44,591 bases of DNA from Methanosarcinales archaeon (GTDB lineage: Archaea > Halobacteriota > Methanosarcinia > Methanosarcinales > Methanogasteraceae): positions 1 through 44,591 of the forward strand of contig RXIK01000126.1 of assembly GCA_004211975.1 (NCBI GenBank). The letters are read 5' to 3'. Under the pieces are notes generated by a model. The model was not told the origin of the DNA and did not search any database. It saw only the letters and a program-made list of their open reading frames with translations. The position numbers and the translations under genes are program-made. Positions 33,584-42,769 of this stretch are shown in pieces; the first letter of the stretch is position 1, and each line of letters starts with the position of its first letter.

Positions 33584-34003
33584 ATGACCGAAGAATTCGA
33601 ACCAAGCATACTGGCGTTCTGCTGTAACTGGTGTTCGTACGCCGGGGCCGATCTTGCAGGGGTCAGCCGGATCCAGTACCCAACAAATATCCGGATCATC
33701 CGGGTGATGTGTTCCGGACGGATCGAACCCGCATTTATCTTTGAGGCGTTCAAGGACAAAGTCGACGGCGTACTAATCATGGGCTGTCACATCGGAGACT
33801 GTCACTATCTCGAAGGGAACGTTAATGCCGAGGTAAGGGTCAACAACACCATAGAAGCGCTCAAGCATCTCGGGCTGGATGACCGGCTGCGCCTTGAGTG
33901 GGTATCTGCAAGTGAAGGAGCCCGCTTTGCAGAGGTTGTCAGCAACTTCACCGAAGATATCCGGAAGATCGGACCAAGTCCGCTGAATACGGACACCACG
34001 TGA
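33584..34003 (+). CDS. mvhD: MvhD-type iron-sulfur subunit linking electron donor to HdrA
   Basis: 139 residues with GAGGT upstream. Conserved cysteines at 13, 14, 17 (FCCNWCSYAGAD), 43 (VMCSGR), 68 and 73 (GCHIGDCHY) hold a 2Fe-2S cluster as in MvhD. The protein carries electrons between a hydrogenase, formate dehydrogenase or F420-dependent module and HdrA. No hydrogenase subunits (MvhA, MvhG) lie nearby, so the electron partner here is probably something else. hdrC, hdrB and hdrA follow in the same direction. Confidence 0.92.
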   Translation: MTEEFEPSILAFCCNWCSYAGADLAGVSRIQYPTNIRIIRVMCSGRIEPAFIFEAFKDKVDGVLIMGCHIGDCHYLEGNVNAEVRVNNTIEALKHLGLDDRLRLEWVSASEGARFAEVVSNFTEDIRKIGPSPLNTDTT

Positions 34004-34107
34004 TCTTGCATACACGTTAATCACTACGTTGGTGCGACGTCTCAACATCGAAATGTTTTAGTACTACCCGCGTGGTAAATCCATAACGAATAGGATAGGT
34101 GCTTAAT

Positions 34108-34260
34108 ATGTGTCTAAAACAGCCGGGTGCACCCGATACGGGTCGGATATCTCATTGTACCTGGTCGTCTTATTATAGCTATCCGGACGCCGGCTACTGC
34201 CATAGACACAACACTTGCATACGTAACACATGCAACATCAATATAATCAATTTGAGATAG
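34108..34260 (+). CDS. Possible 50-residue Cys/His-rich small protein
   Basis: ATG 34108 follows GGATAGGTGC by a few bases and the frame runs 50 codons to TAG 34260, just before the hdrC ribosome-binding site. The predicted peptide has five Cys (2, 17, 31, 37, 42) and several His, including CHRHNTCIRNTC, as a metal-binding small protein would. It has no known family. It could equally be the chance frame of a 285-bp leader between mvhD and hdrC. Confidence 0.3.
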   Translation: MCLKQPGAPDTGRISHCTWSSYYSYPDAGYCHRHNTCIRNTCNINIINLR

Positions 34261-34289
34261 TCGAACATTGGAAAGGAGGTTACTGAATA

Positions 34290-34808
34290 ATGGATACAAT
34301 AAAAACCGCCGAGCTGGACCACGATTTCATAAAAGAGATCAGTGAGGAGCCCGGTGCTGAGAAGATCACCCTGTGCTTCAACTGTACCGGTTGTACAGCG
34401 GGCTGCCCCATGGCAGATCTGGAGGCACAGTATAATATAAGAAAGATTCTCCGGATGGCGAGTCTCGGGATGAAGGACGAAGTGCTCAACAACCCGTATC
34501 TCTGGTACTGTACTACCTGCTACAAGTGTCAGGAACGCTGTCCTCAGGGCGTGCAGAACGTGGACGCCCTCTTAAAGATACGTACAATCGCAGTTAAAAA
34601 CGGGATCATGCTGCCAAAGCACAGGGCTGTGGCAAAACTCGTAATCGAGTATGGACATGCCGTGCCGATAAACGATGATGCAAAAGAAAAGCGCAAGAAG
34701 CTGGGACTCGAGGAAATGCCATACACGGTGCAACGGTTCCCCGAGAGCCTGGACGAAGTGCATAAGCTGGTTGAAATAACGAAATTCGGTGAATTGACAA
34801 CGGAGTGA
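34290..34808 (+). CDS. hdrC: Heterodisulfide reductase subunit C
   Basis: 172 residues. AGGAGGT at about 34272 is the ribosome-binding site. Two 4Fe-4S motifs are present: Cys 29, 32, 35, 39 (CFNCTGCTAGCP) and Cys 74, 77, 80, 84 (CTTCYKCQERCP), followed by the helical C-terminus. HdrC passes electrons from HdrA to HdrB, which reduces CoM-S-S-CoB or a related disulfide. HdrB starts 5 bp after the stop. Confidence 0.93.
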   Translation: MDTIKTAELDHDFIKEISEEPGAEKITLCFNCTGCTAGCPMADLEAQYNIRKILRMASLGMKDEVLNNPYLWYCTTCYKCQERCPQGVQNVDALLKIRTIAVKNGIMLPKHRAVAKLVIEYGHAVPINDDAKEKRKKLGLEEMPYTVQRFPESLDEVHKLVEITKFGELTTE

Positions 34809-34813
34809 GTATC

Positions 34814-35704
34814 ATGCCAAAACTATCATTTTTCCTCGGGTGTATAATGCCCAACCGGTATCCTGGCATCGAGATTGCCACAAAAAAGACTCTTGAGAAA
34901 CTGGGCGTTGAACTCGTGGAACTACCCGGTGCAAGCTGCTGTCCTGCGCCCGGAGTCTTCAGGTCGTTCGACAAAGCTACATGGCTTTCGATAGCTGCAC
35001 GAAACGTCGTTCTCTCTGAAGAACTGGGTTATGATCTGCTGACAGTCTGTAACGGCTGCTTTGGATCTCTTGTGGATGCTAACAACATCCTCAAAGAAGA
35101 CGAGGCAGAAAGAGAGGCTACAAACAAGATCTTAAAGCAGATCGGGCACGAGTTCAAAGGAACCATCCGGGTGCGCCACATCATAGAATTCCTGCACAGC
35201 GAGGTAGGAGCTGACAAGATCAAAGAGGCGGTAGTCAAGCCTGTTGACCTGAAAGTCGCAGTCCACTACGGCTGCCACCTGATCAAGCCGTCCAAGGAAC
35301 GACATCTCGGAAGCGTGGAGAACCCCCGGTTCTTTGACGAACTGGTGGAAGCGGTTGGTGCGGAATCGATCGAATACGAAGATAAACTTGCGTGTTGTGG
35401 TGCAGGCGGCGGTGCAAGAACCGCGGTGCTTGACACTGCACTGCAGATGGCTGAAGCAAAGGTACAACATGCAATTGCGGCAGGAGCCGACTGTTTTGTT
35501 GATGCATGTCCATTCTGCCACCTGCAACTGGATGTCGGGCAGACAGAGATCGCAAAGAAGTTCGGACGCGAGTATAATCTACCCGTACTACATTACTCCC
35601 AGCTACTCGGGCTTTCAATGGGTTATACGCCGGAAGAGATGGGAATTGACATGAATTACATTACAAACGATGAATTTATGAAGAAGATCGGAGGTGACAA
35701 GTAA
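34814..35704 (+). CDS. hdrB: Heterodisulfide reductase subunit B
   Basis: 296 residues from ATG 34814 with GGAG upstream; the GTG at 34805 is part of that site. Two CCG domains bind the noncubane 4Fe-4S clusters: Cys10, Cys42-Cys43 (ASCCPAPGVF) and CNGC, then GCHLIKP, ACCGAGGG and CPFC. All expected ligands of the catalytic subunit are present. The TAA stop overlaps the hdrA ATG (TAATG at 35702-35706). Confidence 0.93.
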   Translation: MPKLSFFLGCIMPNRYPGIEIATKKTLEKLGVELVELPGASCCPAPGVFRSFDKATWLSIAARNVVLSEELGYDLLTVCNGCFGSLVDANNILKEDEAEREATNKILKQIGHEFKGTIRVRHIIEFLHSEVGADKIKEAVVKPVDLKVAVHYGCHLIKPSKERHLGSVENPRFFDELVEAVGAESIEYEDKLACCGAGGGARTAVLDTALQMAEAKVQHAIAAGADCFVDACPFCHLQLDVGQTEIAKKFGREYNLPVLHYSQLLGLSMGYTPEEMGIDMNYITNDEFMKKIGGDK

Positions 35705-38700
35705 TGGCTGGCGATAAGATTGGTGCGACGGCTGTTATTGGCGGCGGCATCGCAGGTATTCAGTCCGCTCTGGATCTGGCAGATAGCGGGATCAAAGTCT
35801 ACCTGGTTGAGTCAGGACCAAGTATCGGCGGGAAGATGTCGCAGCTTGACAAGACATTCCCAACGATGGACTGCGCGATGTGCACGCTCTCACCAAAGCT
35901 GGTCGATGCCGAGCGGCACCCGAACATCGAACTGATGACGTACTGCGATGTGGTTGGCATCAGCGGCGAGGAAGGCAACTTCACAGTCACGATCAACAAG
36001 AAAGCACGTTACGTTGATGAAGACAAATGTATCGGATGCGAGATCTGCTTTGCCAAATGTCCTGTGAAAGTGCCTGACGAGTACAACGAACTACTCGGAA
36101 AGCACAAAGCAATCTATCTTCCGTTCCCACAGGCTGTGCCAAAGATCGCGGTCATCGACGCCGAACGATGCCTGTACCTGACCAAGGGCAAATGCGGCAA
36201 CTGCGCGAAAGCATGTGAGGCAGGCGCTATCGATTACGAACAGAAAGACAAACAGGTCGACATCCCGGTCGGCGCAATCATCCTCACCACCGGATTCAAG
36301 CCATTCGATGCAGCCAAGCTTGAACAGTACCATGTCGAGCACACAAAGGTCATCACGTCGATGCAGTTCGAACGGATGCTCAGTTCCTCAGGTCCGACAG
36401 GCGGGCACATCGAGCTTATGGACGGGTCACGACCAAACCGCATCGCATGGATCCAGTGCGTCGGTTCAAGGAACCCTGAGATCGGCAACCCGTACTGTTC
36501 CGCGGTCTGCTGCATGTACTCAACCAAAGAGGCGATGGTTGCAAAAGAGCACGAACCTGATCTGGACATGACAATCTTTGCGATCGATGTGAGAGCCTTC
36601 GGAAAGGGATTTGAGGAGTTCTACCAGAGAGCAAAGACCGCAGGCGTCAGATATATCAGATCAAGACCAAACGGCGTGGACATCGACCCGGTGACCGATA
36701 ACGTCTATATCAAATACGAATCAGAGGAAGGAACAATCGAACGTGAAGAGTTCGACGTGATCGTGCTCTCAATCGGGCTTACACCATCTGAAGACACCAA
36801 AAAGATCGCGGAGATGGCTGGCATCGAACTGGACGAGTTCGGAAACGTCAAGACCGACCTGACCAATCCTGTTGAGACGAGCGTGCCCGGAATCTTTGCG
36901 TCAGGCACCATCCAGGGCCCAAAAGACATTCCTGACACCGTGGCAGACGCAAGCGGCGCGGCAGCCAAGGCAGGGTCGATGCTCGCAGGCGTGCGGGGCA
37001 CGCTTGTGACCAAGAAAGAATATCCTGATGAGACGCCATTTAACGGGGACAAACCAAGAATCGGTGTCGTGGTCTGCAGGTGCGGTATCAACATTGGCAA
37101 TGTTGTGGACGTGCCCGAGGTCGTTGAGTATGCAGACACGCTTCCAGGTGTCGTTATCTCCAAAGAAGAGGTCTACGCATGCAGCGGTGACTCTCATGAG
37201 CGGATAGGTGAGATGATCAAGGAACACAACCTCAACCGGGTCGTGGTTGCATCATGCACCCCAAGAACACATGAACCACTGTTCCAGGAGACGTGCCGAA
37301 ACGCAGGACTCAACCCGTTCTTCTTTGAGCTTGCAAACATCCGGGAGCACTGCTCATGGGTGCATCAGAACGAGCCAGAGAAAGCAACAGTCAAAGCAAA
37401 GGATACCGTGCGGATAGCGGTCGCAAAATCAAGTCTGGCAGAACCACTCTACACACAGGAACTCGCGCTCACCAAGTCCGCGCTGGTGGTCGGCGGAGGA
37501 ATTGCTGGCATGACCGCCGCACTCGACATCGCAAACAACGGCTTTGATGTGGCACTTGTTGAGATGGAGCCCGAACTCGGCGGCATGTTACGTAACATCA
37601 AGAAACTGAACACGGGACAGAAAGCATCTGACGTGCTAAGCGAAATCGTGGCTAAAGTGGAGGCTAACCCAAAGGTCAATGTGTATGTTGGAACCACCCT
37701 TGAGAGCGTGGCAGGAGCGGTGGGTAACTTCAGGGCAACGCTCAAAGACGGAACCGAGCTTGAGTTTGGCACTGCGATCATCGCAACAGGCGCACACGAG
37801 TTTGAGCCGAAAGGCTACTTCTCATACGGAAAGTATGAAAACGTGGTCACCCAGTTACGGCTTGAAGAAATGCTTGAGAGCGGGCTTGACGCAAACACAA
37901 ACACTGTCGTGATGATCCAGTGCGCAGGCGGAAGAAACGATGAGCGCCCATACTGCTCACGGGTCTGCTGCATCAACGCCATGAAGAACGCGATCCGGAT
38001 CAAGGAGGAAAGTCCCGACACACACATCTACGTGCTCTACCGTGATATCAGGACCTACAGCGTATGGGAAGAACTCTACATCAAGGCAAGGGAACTTGGC
38101 GTCTTCTTCATGCGATACACCGAGGACCGTGAACCCGAAGTTGGCGACGGCGTAGTAAACGTATTCGATCACCTGCTTGGCAGGGACGTGGAGATCCAGG
38201 CAGACCTCGTGGTTCTGAGCGCACCGATGGAGACACCGGAATCAAACACGGAACTATCAGAACACTTCAAGGTGCCACTCGGAAGCAACAACTTCTTCCT
38301 TGAGGCACACATCAAGCTGCGACCAGTGGACTTTGCAACAGACGGCATCTTCCTCTGTGGAACCGCACAGTCGCCAAAGCTGATCGACGAGTCCGTAGCA
38401 CAGGCTTCTGCTGCCGCATCAAGAGCATGCACAATCCTTACAAGGGATACTCTTGAGACAATGGGCAACATAAGCGTGGTTGATCCTGAGCGATGCATCG
38501 GATGCGGAACCTGTGTCACAGTCTGCCCATACGAAGCGCCAACCATGCAGGACGCCACCGTGACCGTTGAGGAGATCACCTACACCACCAAGAAGTCAGA
38601 GATCAACCCCACACTCTGCAAGGGCTGCGGATCATGCGCATCCGGATGTCCGGCAAACGCAATCACAGCCCGACACTTCACGGTCGGCATGATGCTCAAG

Positions 38701-38778
38701 TCAGTCAGGGCATTTGCAGATATCACAGACGTCGCAGATGCAAGAGAAGGAACCGCGGCAGGCGAGACAGCTGCGTAA
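35704..38778 (+). CDS. hdrA: Double-module heterodisulfide reductase subunit A
   Basis: 1024 residues, against about 650 for ordinary HdrA. Module 1 (1 to about 445) starts directly with a thioredoxin-reductase-like FAD fold (GGGIAGIQSALDLADSG) and carries an inserted ferredoxin with Cys 109, 112, 115, 119 and 156, 164, 167, 171. Module 2 starts near 450 with the canonical HdrA N-terminal cluster domain (IGVVVCRCGINIGNVVDVPE, then VASCTPRTHEPLF), has a second FAD fold (GGGIAGMTAALDIANNG near 597) that lacks the inserted ferredoxin, and ends with two 4Fe-4S motifs at Cys 931, 934, 937, 941 and 972, 975, 978, 982. With HdrBC and MvhD it would perform flavin-based bifurcation or confurcation with ferredoxin. 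Confidence 0.93.
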   Translation: MAGDKIGATAVIGGGIAGIQSALDLADSGIKVYLVESGPSIGGKMSQLDKTFPTMDCAMCTLSPKLVDAERHPNIELMTYCDVVGISGEEGNFTVTINKKARYVDEDKCIGCEICFAKCPVKVPDEYNELLGKHKAIYLPFPQAVPKIAVIDAERCLYLTKGKCGNCAKACEAGAIDYEQKDKQVDIPVGAIILTTGFKPFDAAKLEQYHVEHTKVITSMQFERMLSSSGPTGGHIELMDGSRPNRIAWIQCVGSRNPEIGNPYCSAVCCMYSTKEAMVAKEHEPDLDMTIFAIDVRAFGKGFEEFYQRAKTAGVRYIRSRPNGVDIDPVTDNVYIKYESEEGTIEREEFDVIVLSIGLTPSEDTKKIAEMAGIELDEFGNVKTDLTNPVETSVPGIFASGTIQGPKDIPDTVADASGAAAKAGSMLAGVRGTLVTKKEYPDETPFNGDKPRIGVVVCRCGINIGNVVDVPEVVEYADTLPGVVISKEEVYACSGDSHERIGEMIKEHNLNRVVVASCTPRTHEPLFQETCRNAGLNPFFFELANIREHCSWVHQNEPEKATVKAKDTVRIAVAKSSLAEPLYTQELALTKSALVVGGGIAGMTAALDIANNGFDVALVEMEPELGGMLRNIKKLNTGQKASDVLSEIVAKVEANPKVNVYVGTTLESVAGAVGNFRATLKDGTELEFGTAIIATGAHEFEPKGYFSYGKYENVVTQLRLEEMLESGLDANTNTVVMIQCAGGRNDERPYCSRVCCINAMKNAIRIKEESPDTHIYVLYRDIRTYSVWEELYIKARELGVFFMRYTEDREPEVGDGVVNVFDHLLGRDVEIQADLVVLSAPMETPESNTELSEHFKVPLGSNNFFLEAHIKLRPVDFATDGIFLCGTAQSPKLIDESVAQASAAASRACTILTRDTLETMGNISVVDPERCIGCGTCVTVCPYEAPTMQDATVTVEEITYTTKKSEINPTLCKGCGSCASGCPANAITARHFTVGMMLKSVRAFADITDVADAREGTAAGETAA

Positions 38779-38802
38779 GCGTTCGTGAAACATGCGAAAT
38801 CC

Positions 38803-38852
38803 GAGGGCTTGTAAAGAGCTTCTTTACAAGACCCTCGCACCGTTATTTTTTT
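38803..38852 (+). terminator. Hairpin and T-tract terminator of the hdr operon
   Basis: GAGGG-CTTGTAAAGA pairs with TCTTTACAAG-A-CCCTC (15 bp with one bulged base, loop GCT), and a run of seven T lies at 38846-38852. It starts 25 bp after the hdrA stop. It has the form of a bacterial intrinsic terminator; in archaea the T-tract itself is the main signal. Confidence 0.75.
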
Positions 38853-38898
38853 GGGCTGTCAGTGGTACGACCACTGGGTTTTTCAGTGGCGGCAGATG

Positions 38899-39566
38899 TT
38901 AAACAGGGCAGCCACACCACATCGCCCGGAGGATAAATGCCTCTGTTAGGCGGTGACCAAAGATATCCTCAAAAAGTCTCAGACGCGTATCCATTGGGAC
39001 AAACTGGTAGTTGGTCTGGTGGACTGCCATCACCCTAAGCCGGTCACCATATTGCACAGATGCAGTGACGTCTGATAGAAATAGAGCCATGTTGCGTGCG
39101 CCCACAATGATAACACGTCTTGATCTCTGCTTGATATTCCGTTACTTCAACTTACGGGCGAAATGTCAAAGACCCGGGGGGCGCTCTCGGGCAGTCATCC
39201 ACGCAGGCACCTTCGAGAGTTGCGCCGCACAGTATGCACCGATCTGCAACACGCACTTCTATGTGATCCGGCTCTTCCACAGGTTCCAGTGTGCGACTAA
39301 CATGCCCCTCAGGTCCGCCGTTCTTCTTGTTGCCCGACAACCTCATGGCTTTTGGTGCGAGGCGTCTTTTTGACCCCATCGCCGGAATGTGGCTTGCTGC
39401 TGTTTTTGCTGTTCTTGTTCAGCTGATCTTGCAGGGCTTGAAGCTGATCCTGCATGGTCTGTAATTCCCCTGTGAGGCAATCGGACAGTTGGATGATAGC
39501 CTCTTCCCCTTGCCGGTACGCGGCACGAATCTCATCGTGAGTAAGTCTATGCATCATGTTCTCCAT
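38899..39566 (-). pseudogene. IS66-type transposase (TnpC) relic
   Basis: On the minus strand, an N-terminal frame from 39566 reads LTHDEIRAAYRQGEEAII, a coiled coil and LNKNSKNSSKPHSGDGVKK, typical of IS66 TnpC. A frameshift near 39340 leads to KKNGGPEGH and LEPVEEPDHIEV plus a CILCG zinc motif. A further break is followed by VQYGDRLRVMAVHQTNYQFV and LFEDIFGHRLTE, the central domain. The catalytic domain is missing. It differs from the relic at 6850-7375 and so comes from a separate insertion. Confidence 0.85.
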
Positions 39567-39719
39567 CCATCAAACAAAATGTTTTTATTAACAACCATTG
39601 CGATGGGAAATATAATCTCATTAATAATAACTTTTGCGGTGGGGGGTGAGTAGTTACAATCACTTTTGCTTTTCAATCTACTAACATTTTGATAGAGTTT
39701 AGCATATTTTTGATTATTT

Positions 39720-39770
39720 CCCGACTTTCGGCGAACTGAAATAAACATCCCTTTTATCGTCACGGTTTTT
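39720..39770. repeat. Short dispersed repeat, copy 2
   Basis: It begins CCCGACTTTCGGCGAA and matches 16516-16563 with substitutions. It abuts the palindromic repeat at 39787. Confidence 0.6.
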
Positions 39771-39786
39771 AAGTGGTTTGAAATCA

Positions 39787-39847
39787 CCGCAGAGGACGCG
39801 GAGTGCGCAGAGTTTTGTCTCTCTGCGTCCCTCTGCGTACTCAGCGG
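39787..39847. repeat. Imperfect palindrome, GCAGAGGACGC type
   Basis: The left arm CCGCAGAGGACGCGGAG is followed by TGCGCAGAG, and the right arm reads CTCTGCGTCCCTCTGCGTAC and ends TCAGCGG. The arms are near inverse complements, so the segment can fold into a long hairpin. Sequences of this look occur as dispersed intergenic repeats in many unrelated prokaryotes, to my knowledge. Confidence 0.75.
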
Positions 39848-40272
39848 TTAAATTTCTTGCTTCAATCACCATGGTTTTAACCATATGGTGTTGAGCACGT
39901 ATCTTTTTGTGGGAAATTTGCTAAAAATCCATGATTTATTGGGTGTATTCAAAAATAGTGTTTGCTGAGGGTAACAAACATATCGCATTTGTGTGGCATG
40001 TTTTGGGCAGTAAGTTACATTTCACCGAAAAATGGGTTATTTCTCCAAAAGAACTGTTCTTGTACCGCATTCACATGACAATTCATACTCGGAGTTTGAT
40101 CCACTATCAGAATAGTGGATTTAAAGCGCAGTAAATTCCAAAAGACGAGTAGTTACGCGCAAATGAGTCGAATATGTGGAGGGCTGCCCCCGAATGAATT
40201 TGGGTGATGTGGATGGGGCTGGATGTATGGTAGTTGAGAACACATAAATTGGTGTACCATGTATATATCTGC

Positions 40273-41055
40273 ATGACTCACATGCTCCTATCACCCACAC
40301 CAGCAGAGGTAAATGAGTTTGCGGATGCTTACATGCGTGGCATGCGCTCGAAAGATAATGTGTTGGTTGTGGTTGGGTGTTGTTGTGTTGAGTATGTTGG
40401 GCGGGCGCGCTCAATGCTTGGTTGGGGTGGTCGTGTTGTTATTGTTAAGTCTGATGGTAGTGTGCTTGTGCATCAGAAGGTTGGGGGTGCGCCTGTGAAC
40501 TGGCAGCCGCCAGACACGTTGGTTAGGTACCGGACGGAAGCTGGTAATGGTATCTCTTTGTTTGTGATTTACTCGTATCGGCTCAAGCCTCCGGAGAAGA
40601 TGTATGTGCGGTTCAAGACCGTTGACATGGTTAGCGCACATCGGCTGCGTGACGATCGGACTCTGCGGATCATGGGGGCGGAGTCTGACATAGTAGACCG
40701 GATCATGGGTGATCCGGGTGTGATTGAGGAGGGGCTGCGTATAACGGATCGGGAGAAGCAGACGCGGTCTGGTGCAATTGACCTGTTTGGGGTTGACCGA
40801 GACCATATACCGGTGATTATTGAGATTAAGCGAAGTCAGCCCACACCATCTGCAGTGCTGCAGCTCAAAGCTTATGTTCTTGACCACCAACACCGGCACA
40901 CGGGGGCTGTGAGGGTCCGCGGGATACTGTGCGCACCAAGCATGCCAGTTATGATACGAACACTGCTCACAGAGAACAAACTTGAATGGCGGGTGTTCAA
41001 ATGTGAGTTTGAGCAGGTGGACGATGCGCAGAGCACACTTGAAGAGTTCACGTGA
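40273..41055 (+). CDS. nucS: Mismatch-specific endonuclease NucS/EndoMS
   Basis: 260 residues if ATG 40273 is used (40282 is also possible; the upstream in-frame start at 40234 lies before a TATATAT element). The N-terminal DNA-binding half has VVVGCCCVEYVGRARSMLGW and VKSDGSVLVHQ, then PVNWQPPD. The C-terminal RecB-like nuclease half carries the catalytic IDLFGVDRDHIPVIIEIKR (Asp, Glu, Lys) and VLQLKAYV. NucS cuts both strands at mismatches and replaces MutS-MutL repair in many archaea. It stands alone. Confidence 0.9.
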   Translation: MTHMLLSPTPAEVNEFADAYMRGMRSKDNVLVVVGCCCVEYVGRARSMLGWGGRVVIVKSDGSVLVHQKVGGAPVNWQPPDTLVRYRTEAGNGISLFVIYSYRLKPPEKMYVRFKTVDMVSAHRLRDDRTLRIMGAESDIVDRIMGDPGVIEEGLRITDREKQTRSGAIDLFGVDRDHIPVIIEIKRSQPTPSAVLQLKAYVLDHQHRHTGAVRVRGILCAPSMPVMIRTLLTENKLEWRVFKCEFEQVDDAQSTLEEFT

Positions 41056-41326
41056 GTCAATTTCAGGGGCTAACCTTTTTGGCTGATGTTATGTGTGTTC
41101 TCGTACGTGTGTGAGACCAACTATCCATATTGTGCTTCTCGTGGTTATCATCGCACTTGCAGCGTGCTATGCGGGGTGTTGTGCGAACGGGCAATGAGCG
41201 TGCTGATAGAAAGCGATAATAGTTCAAGGATGTTGAAGTTGGTGATCTAACACATCTTAATGTCTGCTCATGCCGATGACATACAACATGTCGCTCTGGT
41301 TTGTGCTATGATTCCTGGAGATGTCT
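41056..41326. other. Intergenic, no convincing gene
   Basis: About 270 bp between convergent nucS and thiDN. A very short plus-strand frame near 41110-41200 has a lipoprotein-signal look (HIVLLVVIIALAACYAG) but encodes only about 30 residues, so I do not call it. Confidence 0.3.
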
Positions 41327-42694
41327 TCAGACCCTGGATATCCGGATGCCGATACCTGCAACTTCCATCGCGTTCCTGCCAAGGATTCGCACCATCGCCT
41401 CTTTTCCGGTGCCGCCCCGGTCATATATGATCTGTGGCACATAGCCAGCCTCTTTTATTGCGTGTGCAGTGCCCCAGTCCATGGTCTGGTGTTGTGGCGG
41501 TTCGTCTTGTCGGCTAAAGGATGCTATCGTGTATCCAAGTGCCTCGCAGGTAGAGATGATTTCTTCCGAACACCGGATATTAAGTGCGCTCCTGACTTCT
41601 GGATCGAACCGCATGGCTGCAAGGATTAGTCTTGCTACGTGGGATGATGCGCCAAATCCAATCTGCCCGATTGCACGCGCAGTTCCTCCGAATCGCACGA
41701 TTCTTGATCTGACCGCGACAACATCCTTAACCGACTGCGCATGGGGAGTTGCTGTGCCAATGTTACATCCCACTTCCGGAATCAGTGATGTGAATGATCT
41801 GCAAGCTTCAATGCAGTCCACAGCATTGCTGACATCCGCGGTCGCCCGGTATCGCGACGCGTCCATGAGGACGTGCCCCGTCTGGTTGACCGGGGAGACC
41901 CCGCCGCCCACTGATGGTGCAGCCTGAATTGCGTGCATGACAAAGTCCTTTGCAGCGATGCACGCATCGGGTATGGTGAGTTCTTTCGCAAGAAACGCTG
42001 CGATCGCCGCAGAATATGTGCAGCCTGCGCCATGTGTCCCGCCCGTGATCAGGTTTCCAGGGATCAGCCGGAACCCTTTCTCGTCCCGGTCGTCGCAGAG
42101 AACATCGGTGCCGTGCAGATGCCCGCCAGTGACAACCGCTGCCTTGCATCCGAGATCGACGATTGCCGCAGCCGCGCGTTTTGCATCATCCGTATCATGT
42201 ATCCTGATGCCGGTGATCGCTTCTGCCTCAAACACGTTTGGCGTAACCACAGTTGCGGCAGGAATCAGTTCTGAGACCATCGCGCCGAGCGCAGCATCTG
42301 TCAGCAGAGATCCGCCGGCTTCCGCGCTCATCACAGGATCAAGCACGAAAGGAACGCTGTTAACACCGCATATATGGCTTGCAACAAGATAAACAATCTC
42401 TTTTGAGGACAGCATCCCGATTTTAGCGTAGTCAACGTGTATGTCATCGAGCACCGCACAGATCTGACCTGCGATCACATCTTCCGGAAGATCGAACACG
42501 TTCTGCACACCAAGCGTGTTCTGCGCGGTGATCGCGGTGATCGCGCAGGCGCCATGCATGCCAAGTGCGGCGAACGTCTTCAGATCCGCCTGAATGCCTG
42601 CGCCGCCACCCGAGTCTGAGCCGGCGATGGTTAGCGCGGTTCGTGTTAGTGGTTCATGCGCGGACACAATCCCACATCCAGTCACCCGCTCCAT
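41327..42694 (-). CDS. thiDN: Thiamine biosynthesis fusion ThiD-ThiN
   Basis: 455 residues. Residues about 18-265 are hydroxymethylpyrimidine/phosphomethylpyrimidine kinase ThiD: IAGSDSGGGAGIQADLKTF, ITAQNTLGVQNV, FVLDPVMSAEAG and GGTHGAGCTYSAAIAA (anion hole and catalytic Cys). Residues about 280-455 are the archaeal thiamine-phosphate synthase ThiN: PEVGCNIGTATPHAQSVKDV, RFGGTARAIGQIGFGASSHV and an acidic DWGTAHAI block, then IYDRGGTGKEAMVRILG. The chain thus makes HMP-PP and joins it to the thiazole phosphate, replacing ThiE. It is a known archaeal fusion. Confidence 0.93.
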   Translation of the reverse strand: MERVTGCGIVSAHEPLTRTALTIAGSDSGGGAGIQADLKTFAALGMHGACAITAITAQNTLGVQNVFDLPEDVIAGQICAVLDDIHVDYAKIGMLSSKEIVYLVASHICGVNSVPFVLDPVMSAEAGGSLLTDAALGAMVSELIPAATVVTPNVFEAEAITGIRIHDTDDAKRAAAAIVDLGCKAAVVTGGHLHGTDVLCDDRDEKGFRLIPGNLITGGTHGAGCTYSAAIAAFLAKELTIPDACIAAKDFVMHAIQAAPSVGGGVSPVNQTGHVLMDASRYRATADVSNAVDCIEACRSFTSLIPEVGCNIGTATPHAQSVKDVVAVRSRIVRFGGTARAIGQIGFGASSHVARLILAAMRFDPEVRSALNIRCSEEIISTCEALGYTIASFSRQDEPPQHQTMDWGTAHAIKEAGYVPQIIYDRGGTGKEAMVRILGRNAMEVAGIGIRISRV

Positions 42695-42769
42695 CTTTAT
42701 TCCTGCACATCTCTTGCATCATGCCCACATTCAACACACAGATCACCCCCCTCATCGTCCATTTATCCA

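Larger units (their letters stand above)
39567..40272. other. Intergenic, repeats only
   Basis: 700 bp between the IS66 relic and nucS. Apart from the two repeats listed and a 7-bp hairpin near 40103-40120 (CCACTAT/ATAGTGG) I see no gene; a 67-codon plus-strand frame at 39931 has no support. Confidence 0.4.

Noticed and set aside
39931-40134. 67-codon plus-strand ORF after the palindromic repeat
   Set aside because: No ribosome-binding site, no family and AT-rich intergenic composition.
40234-40272. Upstream start of NucS
   Set aside because: Homology begins after this stretch and a TATATAT element lies within it, so the extension is probably not translated.
41091-41200. Tiny lipoprotein-like frame with a hydrophobic run and AACYAGC
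   Set aside because: About 30 codons with only GTG starts and nothing after the signal-like part.
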